DNA of 64,000 bases, taken from assembly GCF_016862455.1 (NCBI RefSeq), contig NZ_BOMZ01000086.1, positions 56,143 to 120,142 of the forward strand, given 5' to 3'. Source of the stretch: Actinoplanes utahensis. GTDB lineage: Bacteria; Actinomycetota; Actinomycetes; Mycobacteriales; Micromonosporaceae. Below the pieces are notes generated by a model. That model saw only the letters and a list, made by a program, of their open reading frames with translations. It searched no databases and was not told the DNA's origin. Each line of letters opens with the position of its first letter. Position 1 is the first letter of the stretch. A program made the translations under genes and the position numbers. Positions 1 to 7,267 of the stretch are shown here, in pieces.

Positions 1-821
1 CCAGGCTGGCTCGCGACGCGGCGGAGAGCGGCGTCGACGTGGTGGTCACGCTCGGCGGCGACGGCACCGTGAACGAGGCGGTGAACGGACTGCTGACCGC
101 GTCGGCCGCGCTCGGCGGGCTGCCCGGCGCCCTCGCCGACCGGTTGCCGGCGCTGGCGGTGGTCCCCGGCGGCTCCACCAACGTGTTCGCCCGCGCGCTC
201 GGTCTGCCACGGGATTGGGCCGACGGGACGAGCGTGATCCTGGACGGCCTGCGCGACGGCCGGCACCGGGTGATCGGGCTGGGCCGGGCGGACGACCGCT
301 GGTTCACCTTCACCGCCGGGCTCGGCTGGGACGCCGCGACGATCCGCCGGGTGGAGCAGGCCCGCCTGCGTGGGCGCACGTCGACGCCGGGTCTCTACGC
401 GCGGGCGACGTTCGGCCAGTTCTTCACCGGCCTGGACCGGCGGGACCCGCCGCTGACCCTGGAACGACCGGGTGAGACCCCGGACACGGACCTGGGCACG
501 GTGATCGTGCAGAACACCGCCCCGTGGACGTACGTGGGCGACCGTCCTGTCCATTTGAATTCGGACGCCTCGTTCGATCTCGGGCTGGATGTGCTGGCCC
601 TGCGCCGCCTCACCGTCGCCCGCAGCGCGCGCACCGTGACACAACTCGCGTGGCGAGCCGGTGATCCGCAAGGTAAACAGGTGTTACGTCTGCATGACGT
701 CGCGGAGTTCACCGTGGTCGCGTCCCGGCCGCAACCGTTCCAGCTGGACGGCGATTACCTAGGGGAGCGGCAGAAGGTGCACTTCGTGTCCGTCCCCTCG
801 GCTCTGCGTGTGATCTGCTGA
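1..821 (+). CDS. Diacylglycerol kinase family lipid kinase (5' truncated by window edge)
   Basis: The reading frame is open from base 3, so the true start lies outside the window; the GTG at 39 is internal. The visible part carries the DAGK catalytic signature GGDGTVNEAVNG immediately followed by a long conserved block with PGGSTNVFARALGLP, the nucleotide-binding and catalytic core of the DAGK/sphingosine kinase/YegS family. The C-terminal half is a beta-rich domain that in this family completes the lipid site. The expected reaction is ATP-dependent phosphorylation of diacylglycerol or a related lipid at the membrane; the exact substrate cannot be told. It sits directly upstream of whiB1, as I recall for mycobacteria. 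Confidence 0.88.
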   Translation, partial: RLARDAAESGVDVVVTLGGDGTVNEAVNGLLTASAALGGLPGALADRLPALAVVPGGSTNVFARALGLPRDWADGTSVILDGLRDGRHRVIGLGRADDRWFTFTAGLGWDAATIRRVEQARLRGRTSTPGLYARATFGQFFTGLDRRDPPLTLERPGETPDTDLGTVIVQNTAPWTYVGDRPVHLNSDASFDLGLDVLALRRLTVARSARTVTQLAWRAGDPQGKQVLRLHDVAEFTVVASRPQPFQLDGDYLGERQKVHFVSVPSALRVIC

Positions 822-1232
822 CGTCGGGGTACGTGTTCGGACACGTGCTCACGATCCGTTACAGAAACACGGGCAAAAGGTCAGCGAAGTGGCCGGGACC
901 GTACTACATTGATGGGAGCGTTCGTCAACCGGCACCGGCTACAGCGGCGGAACCGGACATATGGGTACGTGAGCCAGCTCACCCGCCGGGAGAAACTTCC
1001 AGCGCTACCCTTGACATCGCGTGAGTTCGTGAAAGCATTCACAAGCGATAAGAAGTAACCGGTTGCCGCTTGTACGCGTTCCTAATCCAGAAGCGCCTAA
1101 GAGCAACCAAACACAAAAGCTTGCTGACGCACCGGTGAGCGTACGGGCACAAGCCGTCGCGAACCACTGCGCTCGCATATAGGTAAACAGCACTGTTTTC
1201 ATTACCCCATCCGAAACAAGGAGTTTGCCGCC
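822..1232 (+). other. Noncoding whiB1 upstream region
   Basis: This 411-nt gap holds no convincing gene. It contains a TTGACA hexamer at 1011-1016, a CRP-like palindrome at 1029-1042 and the whiB1 ribosome-binding site. No -10 at good spacing to the TTGACA is obvious, so the transcription start is not assigned. The long leader resembles the long regulated upstream regions of whiB1 genes in other actinobacteria. Confidence 0.6.
1029..1042. promoter_or_regulatory. CRP-like operator upstream of whiB1
   Basis: GTGA-AAGCAT-TCAC is a perfect GTGA-N6-TCAC palindrome, matching the core of the CRP consensus TGTGA-N6-TCACA on one flank (TCACA). M. tuberculosis whiB1 is known to be controlled by the cAMP receptor protein Rv3676 through sites of this type. 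The site overlaps the segment just downstream of the TTGACA hexamer, so binding could affect polymerase directly. Function here is inferred from sequence and orthology. Confidence 0.5.
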
Positions 1233-1487
1233 ATGGACTGGCGTCACGATGCGATCTGCCGCGACGAGGACCCTGAGCTGTTCTTCCCGATCGGGACGTC
1301 CGGCCCGGCGCTCCTGCAGGTCGAGCAGGCCAAGGCCGTGTGCCGGCGGTGCCCGGTGACCGAGTCGTGCCTTCAGTGGGCACTCGAGTCGGGTCAGGAC
1401 GCCGGCGTATGGGGCGGGATGAGCGAAGACGAACGGCGTGCCGTCAAGCGCCGTGGCGGCCTTCGGGTCGGCGCCCCCACTGCCTGA
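1233..1487 (+). CDS. whiB1: WhiB-family iron-sulfur regulator, WhiB1/WblE type
   Basis: This 84-aa protein has the four [4Fe-4S] cysteines C9, C37, C40 and C46, the GVWGG turn at 58-62 and a basic C-terminal tail. The opening MDWRHDAICRDEDPELFFP is almost the WhiB1/WblE N-terminus, which separates it from WhiB2, 3 and 7. WhiB1 is an essential, NO-sensitive partner of the primary sigma factor region 4. The start is fixed by an AAGGAG ribosome site at about 1218-1223. It lies next to a DAGK-family gene upstream and, across the sulfur operon, a PdtaS-like kinase, an arrangement recalled from mycobacteria. A strong terminator follows. Confidence 0.95.
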   Translation: MDWRHDAICRDEDPELFFPIGTSGPALLQVEQAKAVCRRCPVTESCLQWALESGQDAGVWGGMSEDERRAVKRRGGLRVGAPTA

Positions 1488-1510
1488 ACCAATCCCCCAC
1501 ACAGCATTCG

Positions 1511-1545
1511 CGCCCCGGGCCTTACGGCACCGGGGCGTCTTGCTG
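1511..1545 (+). terminator. Rho-independent-like terminator of whiB1
   Basis: CGCCCCGG (1511-1518) pairs with CCGGGGCG (1530-1537) around an 11-nt loop and is followed by TCTTGCTGTTT. It begins about 23 nt after the whiB1 stop. Confidence 0.75.
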
Positions 1546-1906
1546 TTTCGGGACACTCACGCTGCGTTCCATTCCACAGTGCGCTAATGCGATCACGGTA
1601 CGTTTAGCCGTACCGCCGAAATGATCTCGAAATTCTGATCAAGACGCTTTGCGTCGCGACTCCGGCACACTCCGCATAGGACGGTCCCGATTCCGATCCG
1701 CTTATGCCCCAACGGTTGCCTAGCGCAGAGTGATCGTCGCCCAGAGTGACGTCCCGCTGGTTGTCAGGGCTGTCTCGCGGGCCGCGAGACAGCCCTGACA
1801 ACCAGCCGGGGTCTCCGGCCACCAGCGGGACCGACACAGCCACGGCACCCAGCGGAGGTTCAGGCTGCGAGCGGGACCGGCACAGTCCCGGCGCCCAGCC
1901 GGGATC
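1546..1906. other. Noncoding region between convergent whiB1 and chelatase genes
   Basis: No gene is supported here. The region contains the large perfect palindrome at 1757-1805, described separately, and GC-rich low-complexity sequence running into the 3' end of the chelatase gene. Confidence 0.6.
1757..1805. repeat. 49-nt perfect palindrome (24-bp arms), member of a dispersed family
   Basis: The arm at 1757-1780, beginning CTGGTTGTCAGGGCTGTCTC, is exactly inverted at 1782-1805 with a single central base. Similar but degenerate copies built around GGCTGTCTC/GAGACAGCC occur at 5616-5657, 14468-14505 and 63722-63780, all in noncoding DNA. It could act as a bidirectional terminator between the convergent genes or be a small mobile palindromic element. 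Confidence 0.8.
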
Positions 1907-2650
1907 TCAGGCCGCGACGGGGAGCGGGGCCCGCAGCACCGTCTCGGCCCGGGCGCAGACCAGCCGGACCAACTCCGGCGCCGCACCGAGGGGCTCGGCG
2001 ATCGCCACCGCCCCGGCTGCCCGCGCCGCATCGGCGGAGGCGTCATACAGGAGTCCGGGGGCCAGGAAGTAGGCCGCCATCCCGACCCGCCGGGCGCCGG
2101 CCGCACGCAGCCCGGTGACGGCCTCTCCGGCCCGCTGTCCGGGTCCGGAGGCGTAGGAGACGGCCGCGGGCATCCCCAGGCGCCGTCCGAGGGCCGCAGC
2201 GGCGTCAGCGACCGTCTGGCGGGCTTGATCATTGCGGGTGCCGGCGGCGGCGAGCACGACGGCGTCGAGGTCGTCCACCGGCAGCCGGCGGCTCACCGCG
2301 GCGAGCAGCAGCGGCGAGGCGGGGCCGAGCACGTCGGTGGCGGTGACGGCGATCGGCAGCAGCGCGGAGGCTTCGCGGATCACCGCGGGCAGATCGACCC
2401 GACCGTGGTAGGCCGCGGTCAGCAGGAGCGGGACGAGCACGGCGCGGGGGCCGGGCAGGGCCCCCAGCACGTCCAGTGGCCGGGGCCCGTCATGGTCCAG
2501 GTACGACGCCCGGACCGTCCATTCCGGCCGGGCCAGCCCGACGGCCCGGGCCAGCGCCTCGGTGGACATCGCGGCCCGGGGGTCACGGCTGCCGTGGGCC
2601 ACCAGGACCACGGCCGGCCGTGCCGGGGGTTTCAGACGTGCAGACCGCAT
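1907..2650 (-). CDS. CbiX-type sirohydrochlorin chelatase-like protein
   Basis: This 247-aa protein starts, after a short basic leader, with VVLVAHGSRDPRA, the active-site strand and His of the CbiX/SirB chelatase fold. A second half-domain carries YHGRVDLPAVI and a weaker repeat. The family inserts Fe2+ or Co2+ into sirohydrochlorin. Position in the sulfite reductase operon argues for siroheme formation, since sulfite reductase needs siroheme. Its ATG at 2650 overlaps the cysH 3' end by 19 nt, indicating translational coupling. The metal specificity is inferred from context only. Confidence 0.85.
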   Translation of the reverse strand: MRSARLKPPARPAVVLVAHGSRDPRAAMSTEALARAVGLARPEWTVRASYLDHDGPRPLDVLGALPGPRAVLVPLLLTAAYHGRVDLPAVIREASALLPIAVTATDVLGPASPLLLAAVSRRLPVDDLDAVVLAAAGTRNDQARQTVADAAAALGRRLGMPAAVSYASGPGQRAGEAVTGLRAAGARRVGMAAYFLAPGLLYDASADAARAAGAVAIAEPLGAAPELVRLVCARAETVLRAPLPVAA

Positions 2651-3390
2651 TCGGTCTTCTCGAACATGGCCCAGCGCCCGGCGCGGGGGTCCTCACCGGC
2701 CTTGGTGCGGCGGGTGCACGGCCAGCAGCCGATCGAACCGTAGCCCTTCTTGAACAGCTCGTTGACCGGCACGTCCCACCGGCTGATGTACGCGTCGACG
2801 TCCTCCTGGGTCCACGCGGCGATCGGGTTGACCTTCACCTTGCCCTTCTTGGCGTCGAACGCGACGACCGGCGTGTTGGCGCGGGTCGGCGACTCGTCGC
2901 GGCGCAGGCCGGTGGCCCACGAGTCGTACTCGGCGAGGGCGCGCTCGAGCGGCTCCACCTTGCGCAGGAAGCAGCACTCGTCGGGGCTGCGGGCGAAGAG
3001 GCGGGGCCCGTACTCGCCGTCCTGCTGGCCGACGGTCAGGCGGGGACGGATCGAGCGGACGTTCACGTTCATCGTGCGGACGACCGTGTCACGGACCTTC
3101 AGGGTCTCCGGGAAGTGCAGGCCGGTGTCCAGGAAGACCACGTCCACGCCGGGCGACACCCGGGAGAAGAGGTGCGCCACGACGGCGTCGGCCATCGAGC
3201 TGGTGACGCAGAACCGTTCGCCGAAGGTGTCGGTCGCCCACTTGGCGATCTCCTCGGCGGGCGCGCCCTCCAGTTCCTCCGCCGCGGCGAGGGCGAGAGC
3301 CTGGAGTTCCGCCGGCTTACGCCGTTCCGGACCGGCGGGGGACGAGGCCAGATCGATCAGGCCCAGACCCGCGGCATTGAGAAGACTCAT
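2632..3390 (-). CDS. cysH: Thioredoxin-dependent adenylylsulfate (APS) reductase
   Basis: This 252-aa protein reduces adenylylsulfate to sulfite and AMP in the cytoplasm, with thioredoxin as donor. It carries the iron-sulfur cysteines C139-C140 (ECCFLRK) and C222/C225 (GCWPCTRR) that distinguish APS reductases from PAPS reductases lacking the cluster. The C-terminal redox Cys is C248 in ECGLHV. The adenosine-binding segment is SSMADAVVAHL near 64-74. The start ATG at 3390 was chosen over an upstream in-frame start at 3465 because it has a ribosome site (AAGGGAG) and overlaps the preceding stop as ATGA. Confidence 0.93.
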   Translation of the reverse strand: MSLLNAAGLGLIDLASSPAGPERRKPAELQALALAAAEELEGAPAEEIAKWATDTFGERFCVTSSMADAVVAHLFSRVSPGVDVVFLDTGLHFPETLKVRDTVVRTMNVNVRSIRPRLTVGQQDGEYGPRLFARSPDECCFLRKVEPLERALAEYDSWATGLRRDESPTRANTPVVAFDAKKGKVKVNPIAAWTQEDVDAYISRWDVPVNELFKKGYGSIGCWPCTRRTKAGEDPRAGRWAMFEKTECGLHV

Positions 3391-3545
3391 TTGGAACCCA
3401 CTCCCTTGGACAGAAGGCCGATGAACTTGATCGAGAAAACGCGGGCGCAGGAGCGGCACTCCCACGCGCCGTGCGAAGCCTCGTTGGGACGCAGGTCCTC
3501 ATCGCCGCAGTAAGGGCAGTAGAGCGGGGCCTGTCTGTCGCTCAT
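3387..3545 (-). CDS. 52-aa zinc-ribbon protein of the sulfite reductase operon
   Basis: This short frame overlaps the sulfite reductase stop as ATGA (3542-3545) and the cysH start as ATGA (3387-3390), so all three genes are translationally coupled. The protein has CPYCG (C10, C13) and CRSC (C30, C33), a four-Cys zinc or iron-binding ribbon, with the conserved-looking core HGAWECRSCARVFSIKFIG between and after the knuckles. I recall similar small proteins between sir/nirA and cysH in other actinobacteria. No function is assigned; a role in electron transfer or enzyme maturation for sulfite reductase is a guess from position. Confidence 0.85.
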   Translation of the reverse strand: MSDRQAPLYCPYCGDEDLRPNEASHGAWECRSCARVFSIKFIGLLSKGVGSK

Positions 3546-5236
3546 TTCAGGAGCTCCTCGTCCGCCCGGAGGACCCAGCGGGCGAACGTCTCACCCTCGG
3601 CCCGGCCGTCGAGGTAGTGGGTGGCGACGCGTTCCACGTACTCCGGGAGCTCTTCGGCGGTGGCCTTGAGGCCACGCACCTTGCGCCCGAAGCCCGCCGT
3701 CTCGCCCTTGGCCATGCCGAGAGCCCCGCCGAGGTGGATCTGGAAGCCCTCGACCTGCTCGCCGTGCGAGTTCATGACGAGCTGGCCCTTGAGGCCGATG
3801 TCGGCGACCTGGGTGCGGGCGCAGGCGTTGGGGCAGCCGTTGATGTGGATCGACAGGTCGCTGTCGAAGCCCTTGAGCCGCTCCTCGAGCCGGGCCACCA
3901 GCTCCTCGCCGCGCGCCTTGGTCTCGACGATCGCCAGCTTGCAGTACTCGATGCCGGTGCAGGCCATGGTGCCGCGGCGGAAGGCCGACGGGCGGGCCTC
4001 CAGGCCGATCGCCCGCAGCCCTTCGACCAGCGGTTCCACCTGGTCGTCGGCGACGTCCAGGACCAGGAGCTTCTGGTACGCCGTGAGCCGCACCCGCTCC
4101 GACCCGTGCTTCTCCACCAGATCCGCGAGCGCGGTGAGCTGGGCGCCGGAGGACCGCCCGACGACCGGCGCCGCGCCGATGTAGTTGAGCCCGTCCTTCT
4201 GCTTGTGCACGCCGATGTGGTCGATCGGCTTCTCCGGCAGGTCCGGCGCCGGGCCGTCGATCAGCGCGCGGCCCAGGTACTCCTTCTCCAGGACCTCGCG
4301 GAACTTCTCCACACCCCAGTCGGCGAGCAGGAACTTGAGTCGGGCGCGGTGCCGGAGACGGCGGTAACCGTAGTCCCGGAAGATCCCGACGACGCCCTCC
4401 CAGACGTCCGGGATCTCGGCGAGCGGCACCCAGACGCCGAGGCGCTCGGCGAGCATCGGGTTGGTGGAGAGTCCGCCGCCGACCCACAGGTCGAAACCGG
4501 GGCCGTGGTCGGGGTGCACGGCGCCGACGAACGAGATGTCGTTGGCCGTGTACGGCCCGTCGGCGAGCCAGGAGATCTGCGACTTGAACTTGCGGGGCAG
4601 GTTCGAGTAGGCCGGGTTGCCGACGTACCGCTTGACGATCTCGTCGATGGCCGGCGTCCCGTCGAGCACCTCGTCGGAGGAGATGCCGGCGACCGGGCTG
4701 CCCAGCACGACACGCGGGCAGTCGCCGCACGCCTCGGTGGTCTGCAGGCCGACGGCCTCCAGCCGGCGCCAGATCTCCGGCACGTCCTCGACCCGGATCC
4801 AGTGCAGCTGGATGTTCTGCCGGTCGGTGATGTCGGCGCTGTCCCGGGCGAACTCGGTGGCGATCCCGGCGATGACGCGCAGCTGCGCCAGGCTGAGGGC
4901 GCCGCCGTCACACCGGACGCGAAGCATGAAGTACTCGTCCTCGAGCTCCTCGGGCTCGAGGACGGCGGTGCGGCCGCCGTCGATCCCGGCCTTGCGCTGG
5001 GTGTAGAGACCCCACCAGCGGAACCGGCCCCGCAGGTCGGCCGGGTCGATCGAGGAGAAACCGCCGTGCGCGTAGATGTTCTCGATCCGGGCCCGCACGT
5101 TGAGCGGGTTGTCGTCCTTCTTGCTGCGCTCGTTGGGGTTGAGCGGCTCGCGGTGTCCGAGCGCCCACTGGCCCTCACCGCGCGCCTTACGGGGGCGGGC
5201 GGCGGGCCTTGCAGCGGGAGTGTTGCTGGGCGCCAT
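3542..5236 (-). CDS. sir: Ferredoxin-dependent sulfite reductase (siroheme, 4Fe-4S)
   Basis: This 564-aa enzyme reduces sulfite to sulfide with six electrons. The siroheme/4Fe-4S ligands are C426 and C432 (CTGIEYC) and C468 and C472 (NGCPNACAR), the C-X5-C ... C-X3-C pattern of the nitrite/sulfite reductase family. Two tandem ferredoxin-like half-domains precede the siroheme domains. The annotation sulfite rather than nitrite reductase rests on the operon (cysH, siroheme chelatase) and the Cys-regulatory leader upstream. A GGAGG ribosome site precedes the ATG at 5236. The first about 25 residues are a low-complexity Ala/Pro/Arg leader. Confidence 0.93.
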   Translation of the reverse strand: MAPSNTPAARPAARPRKARGEGQWALGHREPLNPNERSKKDDNPLNVRARIENIYAHGGFSSIDPADLRGRFRWWGLYTQRKAGIDGGRTAVLEPEELEDEYFMLRVRCDGGALSLAQLRVIAGIATEFARDSADITDRQNIQLHWIRVEDVPEIWRRLEAVGLQTTEACGDCPRVVLGSPVAGISSDEVLDGTPAIDEIVKRYVGNPAYSNLPRKFKSQISWLADGPYTANDISFVGAVHPDHGPGFDLWVGGGLSTNPMLAERLGVWVPLAEIPDVWEGVVGIFRDYGYRRLRHRARLKFLLADWGVEKFREVLEKEYLGRALIDGPAPDLPEKPIDHIGVHKQKDGLNYIGAAPVVGRSSGAQLTALADLVEKHGSERVRLTAYQKLLVLDVADDQVEPLVEGLRAIGLEARPSAFRRGTMACTGIEYCKLAIVETKARGEELVARLEERLKGFDSDLSIHINGCPNACARTQVADIGLKGQLVMNSHGEQVEGFQIHLGGALGMAKGETAGFGRKVRGLKATAEELPEYVERVATHYLDGRAEGETFARWVLRADEELLK

Positions 5237-5296
5237 CTCGGCGTTCCTCCGGGTTTCGTGGGCGCGCTGTGCCGCTCACGGCCCGTGGGAGGCTCG

Positions 5297-5310
5297 TGAC
5301 ATCTGTGTCA
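5297..5310. promoter_or_regulatory. Inverted repeat TGACA-N4-TGTCA in the sir leader
   Basis: TGACATCTGTGTCA is a perfect 5-4-5 palindrome located between the leader peptide stop (5358) and the sir start (5236). It might be an operator or part of an attenuator hairpin. No regulator is known to me for this exact motif. Confidence 0.3.
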
Positions 5311-5357
5311 GGAGTGGGCCCGGCGGTCGAGCGCCCGGAACAGGAAATCGGGCGTCG

Positions 5358-5444
5358 TCAGGAAGCCGGACACATCGCGCTGCGGACACGGCCGTAGTCG
5401 ACGTGGCGGCGGGCCACGAAGCGGCGGTCAACTGCAGCGGTCAT
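5358..5444 (-). CDS. 28-aa leader peptide of the sulfate-assimilation operon
   Basis: The frame starts with ATG at 5444 behind a GAGAGG ribosome site and reads to a TGA at 5358. The C-terminal half ARRHVDYGRVRSAMCPAS matches the recurrent actinobacterial putative leader peptide pattern RRHVD-x-x-RV-x-SA-x-C found upstream of sulfur and cysteine genes. A single Cys codon (TGT) lies four codons before the stop. In mycobacteria such upstream frames mediate cysteine-responsive attenuation. The 121 nt between its stop and sir leave room for alternative structures. The role here is inferred by analogy. Confidence 0.75.
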   Translation of the reverse strand: MTAAVDRRFVARRHVDYGRVRSAMCPAS

Positions 5445-5615
5445 GTCGGCAAGCCTCTCACGCCCCGCGATTCTCGGCCAGCACGGTCCAGATTTCGGGA
5501 GTGTGCGGAGTAGCACAACGCCAACATCTTGTAACACTTGCCCCCTACGCTGTACCGCCGCCCTCACGGTCGTCCCAGCTCAACCGGCTGTCCGCGCTGT
5601 CCGCGCCGCGTCCCC

Positions 5616-5691
5616 GGCTGGTTGAGAGGGCTGTCTCGCGGCCACGAGACAGCCCGGCCGGCCGGCCGAGAGGTCCCGGCCGGCCGGCCGG
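5616..5691. repeat. Palindromic repeat and GGCC-rich inverted repeat, probable bidirectional terminator
   Basis: GGGCTGTCTCG (5628-5638) is inverted at 5645-5655, a diverged copy of the 1757-1805 palindrome including the preceding GGCTGGTTG. It is followed by a second inverted repeat of GGCCGGCC tracts (5656-5691) ending just before the pdtaS stop codon at 5702. The location, immediately 3' of pdtaS, fits a transcription terminator. Confidence 0.6.
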
Positions 5692-5701
5692 GAAAATCGG
5701 A

Positions 5702-7252
5702 TCAGCGCTTCTCCAGGGGCACGACGGCGACCGCCTCGGTGCCACCGCCGGCCCGGTTGCGCAGTTCGATGCTGCCGCGCAGCTCGCCGGTGGCCAGCGC
5801 GCGGACGATCTGAAGCCCGAGCCGGTTGCTGCCCTCGAACTTGAAGCCCTCCGGCAGGCCCTGCCCGTTGTCGGCGACCGTGACGTGCAACTGCTTGCGG
5901 AACCGGTGCGCGGAGACGACCACCTCACCCTCGCCGCCCGGAGCCGTGCCGGCGCCGTCGCCGTCCTCGTCGGGCGCGGGGAAACCATGCTCGACCGCGT
6001 TGATCAGCAGCTCGTTCAGCACCATCACCAGCGAGGTGGCGATCTCCGCGGGCAGCACGCCGAAGGTGCCCTCCCGCCGGATCTTGACCGGGAAGCCGGT
6101 GTTGGCCACCTCGGCCGCGGCGGTGGCCACCCGGTCCACGATCCCGTCGAACTCGACCGCCTCGTCGCTGGACATCGAGAGCGTCTCGTGGACCAGGGCG
6201 ATCGACGCGACCCGGCGCACCGACTCCTCCAGCGCCATCCGGGCCTCCGGCGCGTCCACCCGGCGGGCCTGCAGGCGCAGCAGCGCGGCCACGGTCTGCA
6301 GGTTGTTCTTCACCCGGTGGTGGATCTCCCGGATGGTGGCGTCCTTGGTCATCAGGGCGCGCTCCCGGCGGCGGACCTCGGTGACGTCCCGGACCAGGAC
6401 CAGCGCGCCGATCGGCACCCCGGCCGGCAGCAGCGGCAGCGCCCGGGTGAGCACGGTGGCGCCGCGGGCCTCCACCTCCATCCGGGCCGGGAACTCGCCG
6501 CGCAGCGAGGACAGGATCCGCTCGGCGGCGTCGTTGCCCTCCAGCGGGTCGCCGGACAGCCGGCTGGACAGTTTCGCCAGCTCCTCGCCGACCAGGTGGG
6601 CGTTGAAGCCGAGCCGGCGGTAGGCGGACTGCGCGTTGGGGCTGGCGTACGTCACCTTGCCGGAGGCGTCCAGCCGGATCAGCCCGTCACCGACCCGCGG
6701 CGCCGAGGTGATCTCCCCGGGCAGACGGGGCGGCGGGAACGTCCCGTCCGCCACCATCTGCGCCAGGTCGTCGGCCGTGGTCAGATAGTTGAGCTCGAGC
6801 TGGCTGGGGGTGCGGGCGGTGCTCAGGTTGGTGTCGCGGCCGATCACCGCGATCACCTCGCTGAGCGCCTCCTCCAGGTCGGTGGCGTCGCGCAGCCGGA
6901 CCGGGATGGCCTCGTGCCGGGCGGGGGTGTCGCCGTACCAGACCGGGTCGCCCTCGCGCCAGATCCGCTCCTGGGTGATGGCCACGTCCAGGTGCGCCAC
7001 CTCCGGCCCGCCGACGATCTTGCCGACCTGGTCGTCCTGGTACGCCGTGGGCGCGGTGGTCGGCCGCACCTGCGCGACGCAGAGGAACTCCCGGGGCCGC
7101 CGCGGCTCCCCCTTGATCGGCACCCAGAGCAACAGGTCCGCGAAGGAGAGATCGGACAGCAGTTGCCAGTCACCGGCGATCCGGTGCAGGTGATCGATGT
7201 CGGCGGGGCTGAGGTCGGTGTGTTCTTCGACGAGGTCACGCAGGGTGGACAC
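5702..7252 (-). CDS. pdtaS: PdtaS-type sensor histidine kinase (GAF-PAS-HisKA_2-HATPase)
   Basis: This 516-aa soluble kinase has an N-terminal GAF-like domain (about 1-150), a PAS-like domain (about 185-290), then a HisKA_2 dimerisation helix with REIHHRVKNNLQTV (His 311/312 the phospho-acceptor) and an HATPase domain with NELLINAVEHGF and DNGQGLPEGF. There are no membrane segments. This is the layout of mycobacterial PdtaS, which phosphorylates the ANTAR antiterminator PdtaR and responds to copper and NO. No pdtaR lies in this window. The start codon is GTG at 7252 with a weak ribosome site. Linkage to whiB1 is as recalled for M. tuberculosis. Confidence 0.9.
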   Translation of the reverse strand: MSTLRDLVEEHTDLSPADIDHLHRIAGDWQLLSDLSFADLLLWVPIKGEPRRPREFLCVAQVRPTTAPTAYQDDQVGKIVGGPEVAHLDVAITQERIWREGDPVWYGDTPARHEAIPVRLRDATDLEEALSEVIAVIGRDTNLSTARTPSQLELNYLTTADDLAQMVADGTFPPPRLPGEITSAPRVGDGLIRLDASGKVTYASPNAQSAYRRLGFNAHLVGEELAKLSSRLSGDPLEGNDAAERILSSLRGEFPARMEVEARGATVLTRALPLLPAGVPIGALVLVRDVTEVRRRERALMTKDATIREIHHRVKNNLQTVAALLRLQARRVDAPEARMALEESVRRVASIALVHETLSMSSDEAVEFDGIVDRVATAAAEVANTGFPVKIRREGTFGVLPAEIATSLVMVLNELLINAVEHGFPAPDEDGDGAGTAPGGEGEVVVSAHRFRKQLHVTVADNGQGLPEGFKFEGSNRLGLQIVRALATGELRGSIELRNRAGGGTEAVAVVPLEKR

Positions 7253-7267
7253 GAGCCCAGCTTATTT

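Noticed and set aside
833..1024. 63-codon frame between the DAGK gene and whiB1
   Set aside because: No ribosome site or recognisable sequence; it lies in the regulatory region.
5656..5691. GGCCGGCC tracts as a CRISPR-like repeat
   Set aside because: It is a simple inverted repeat next to a stop codon with no spacer structure.
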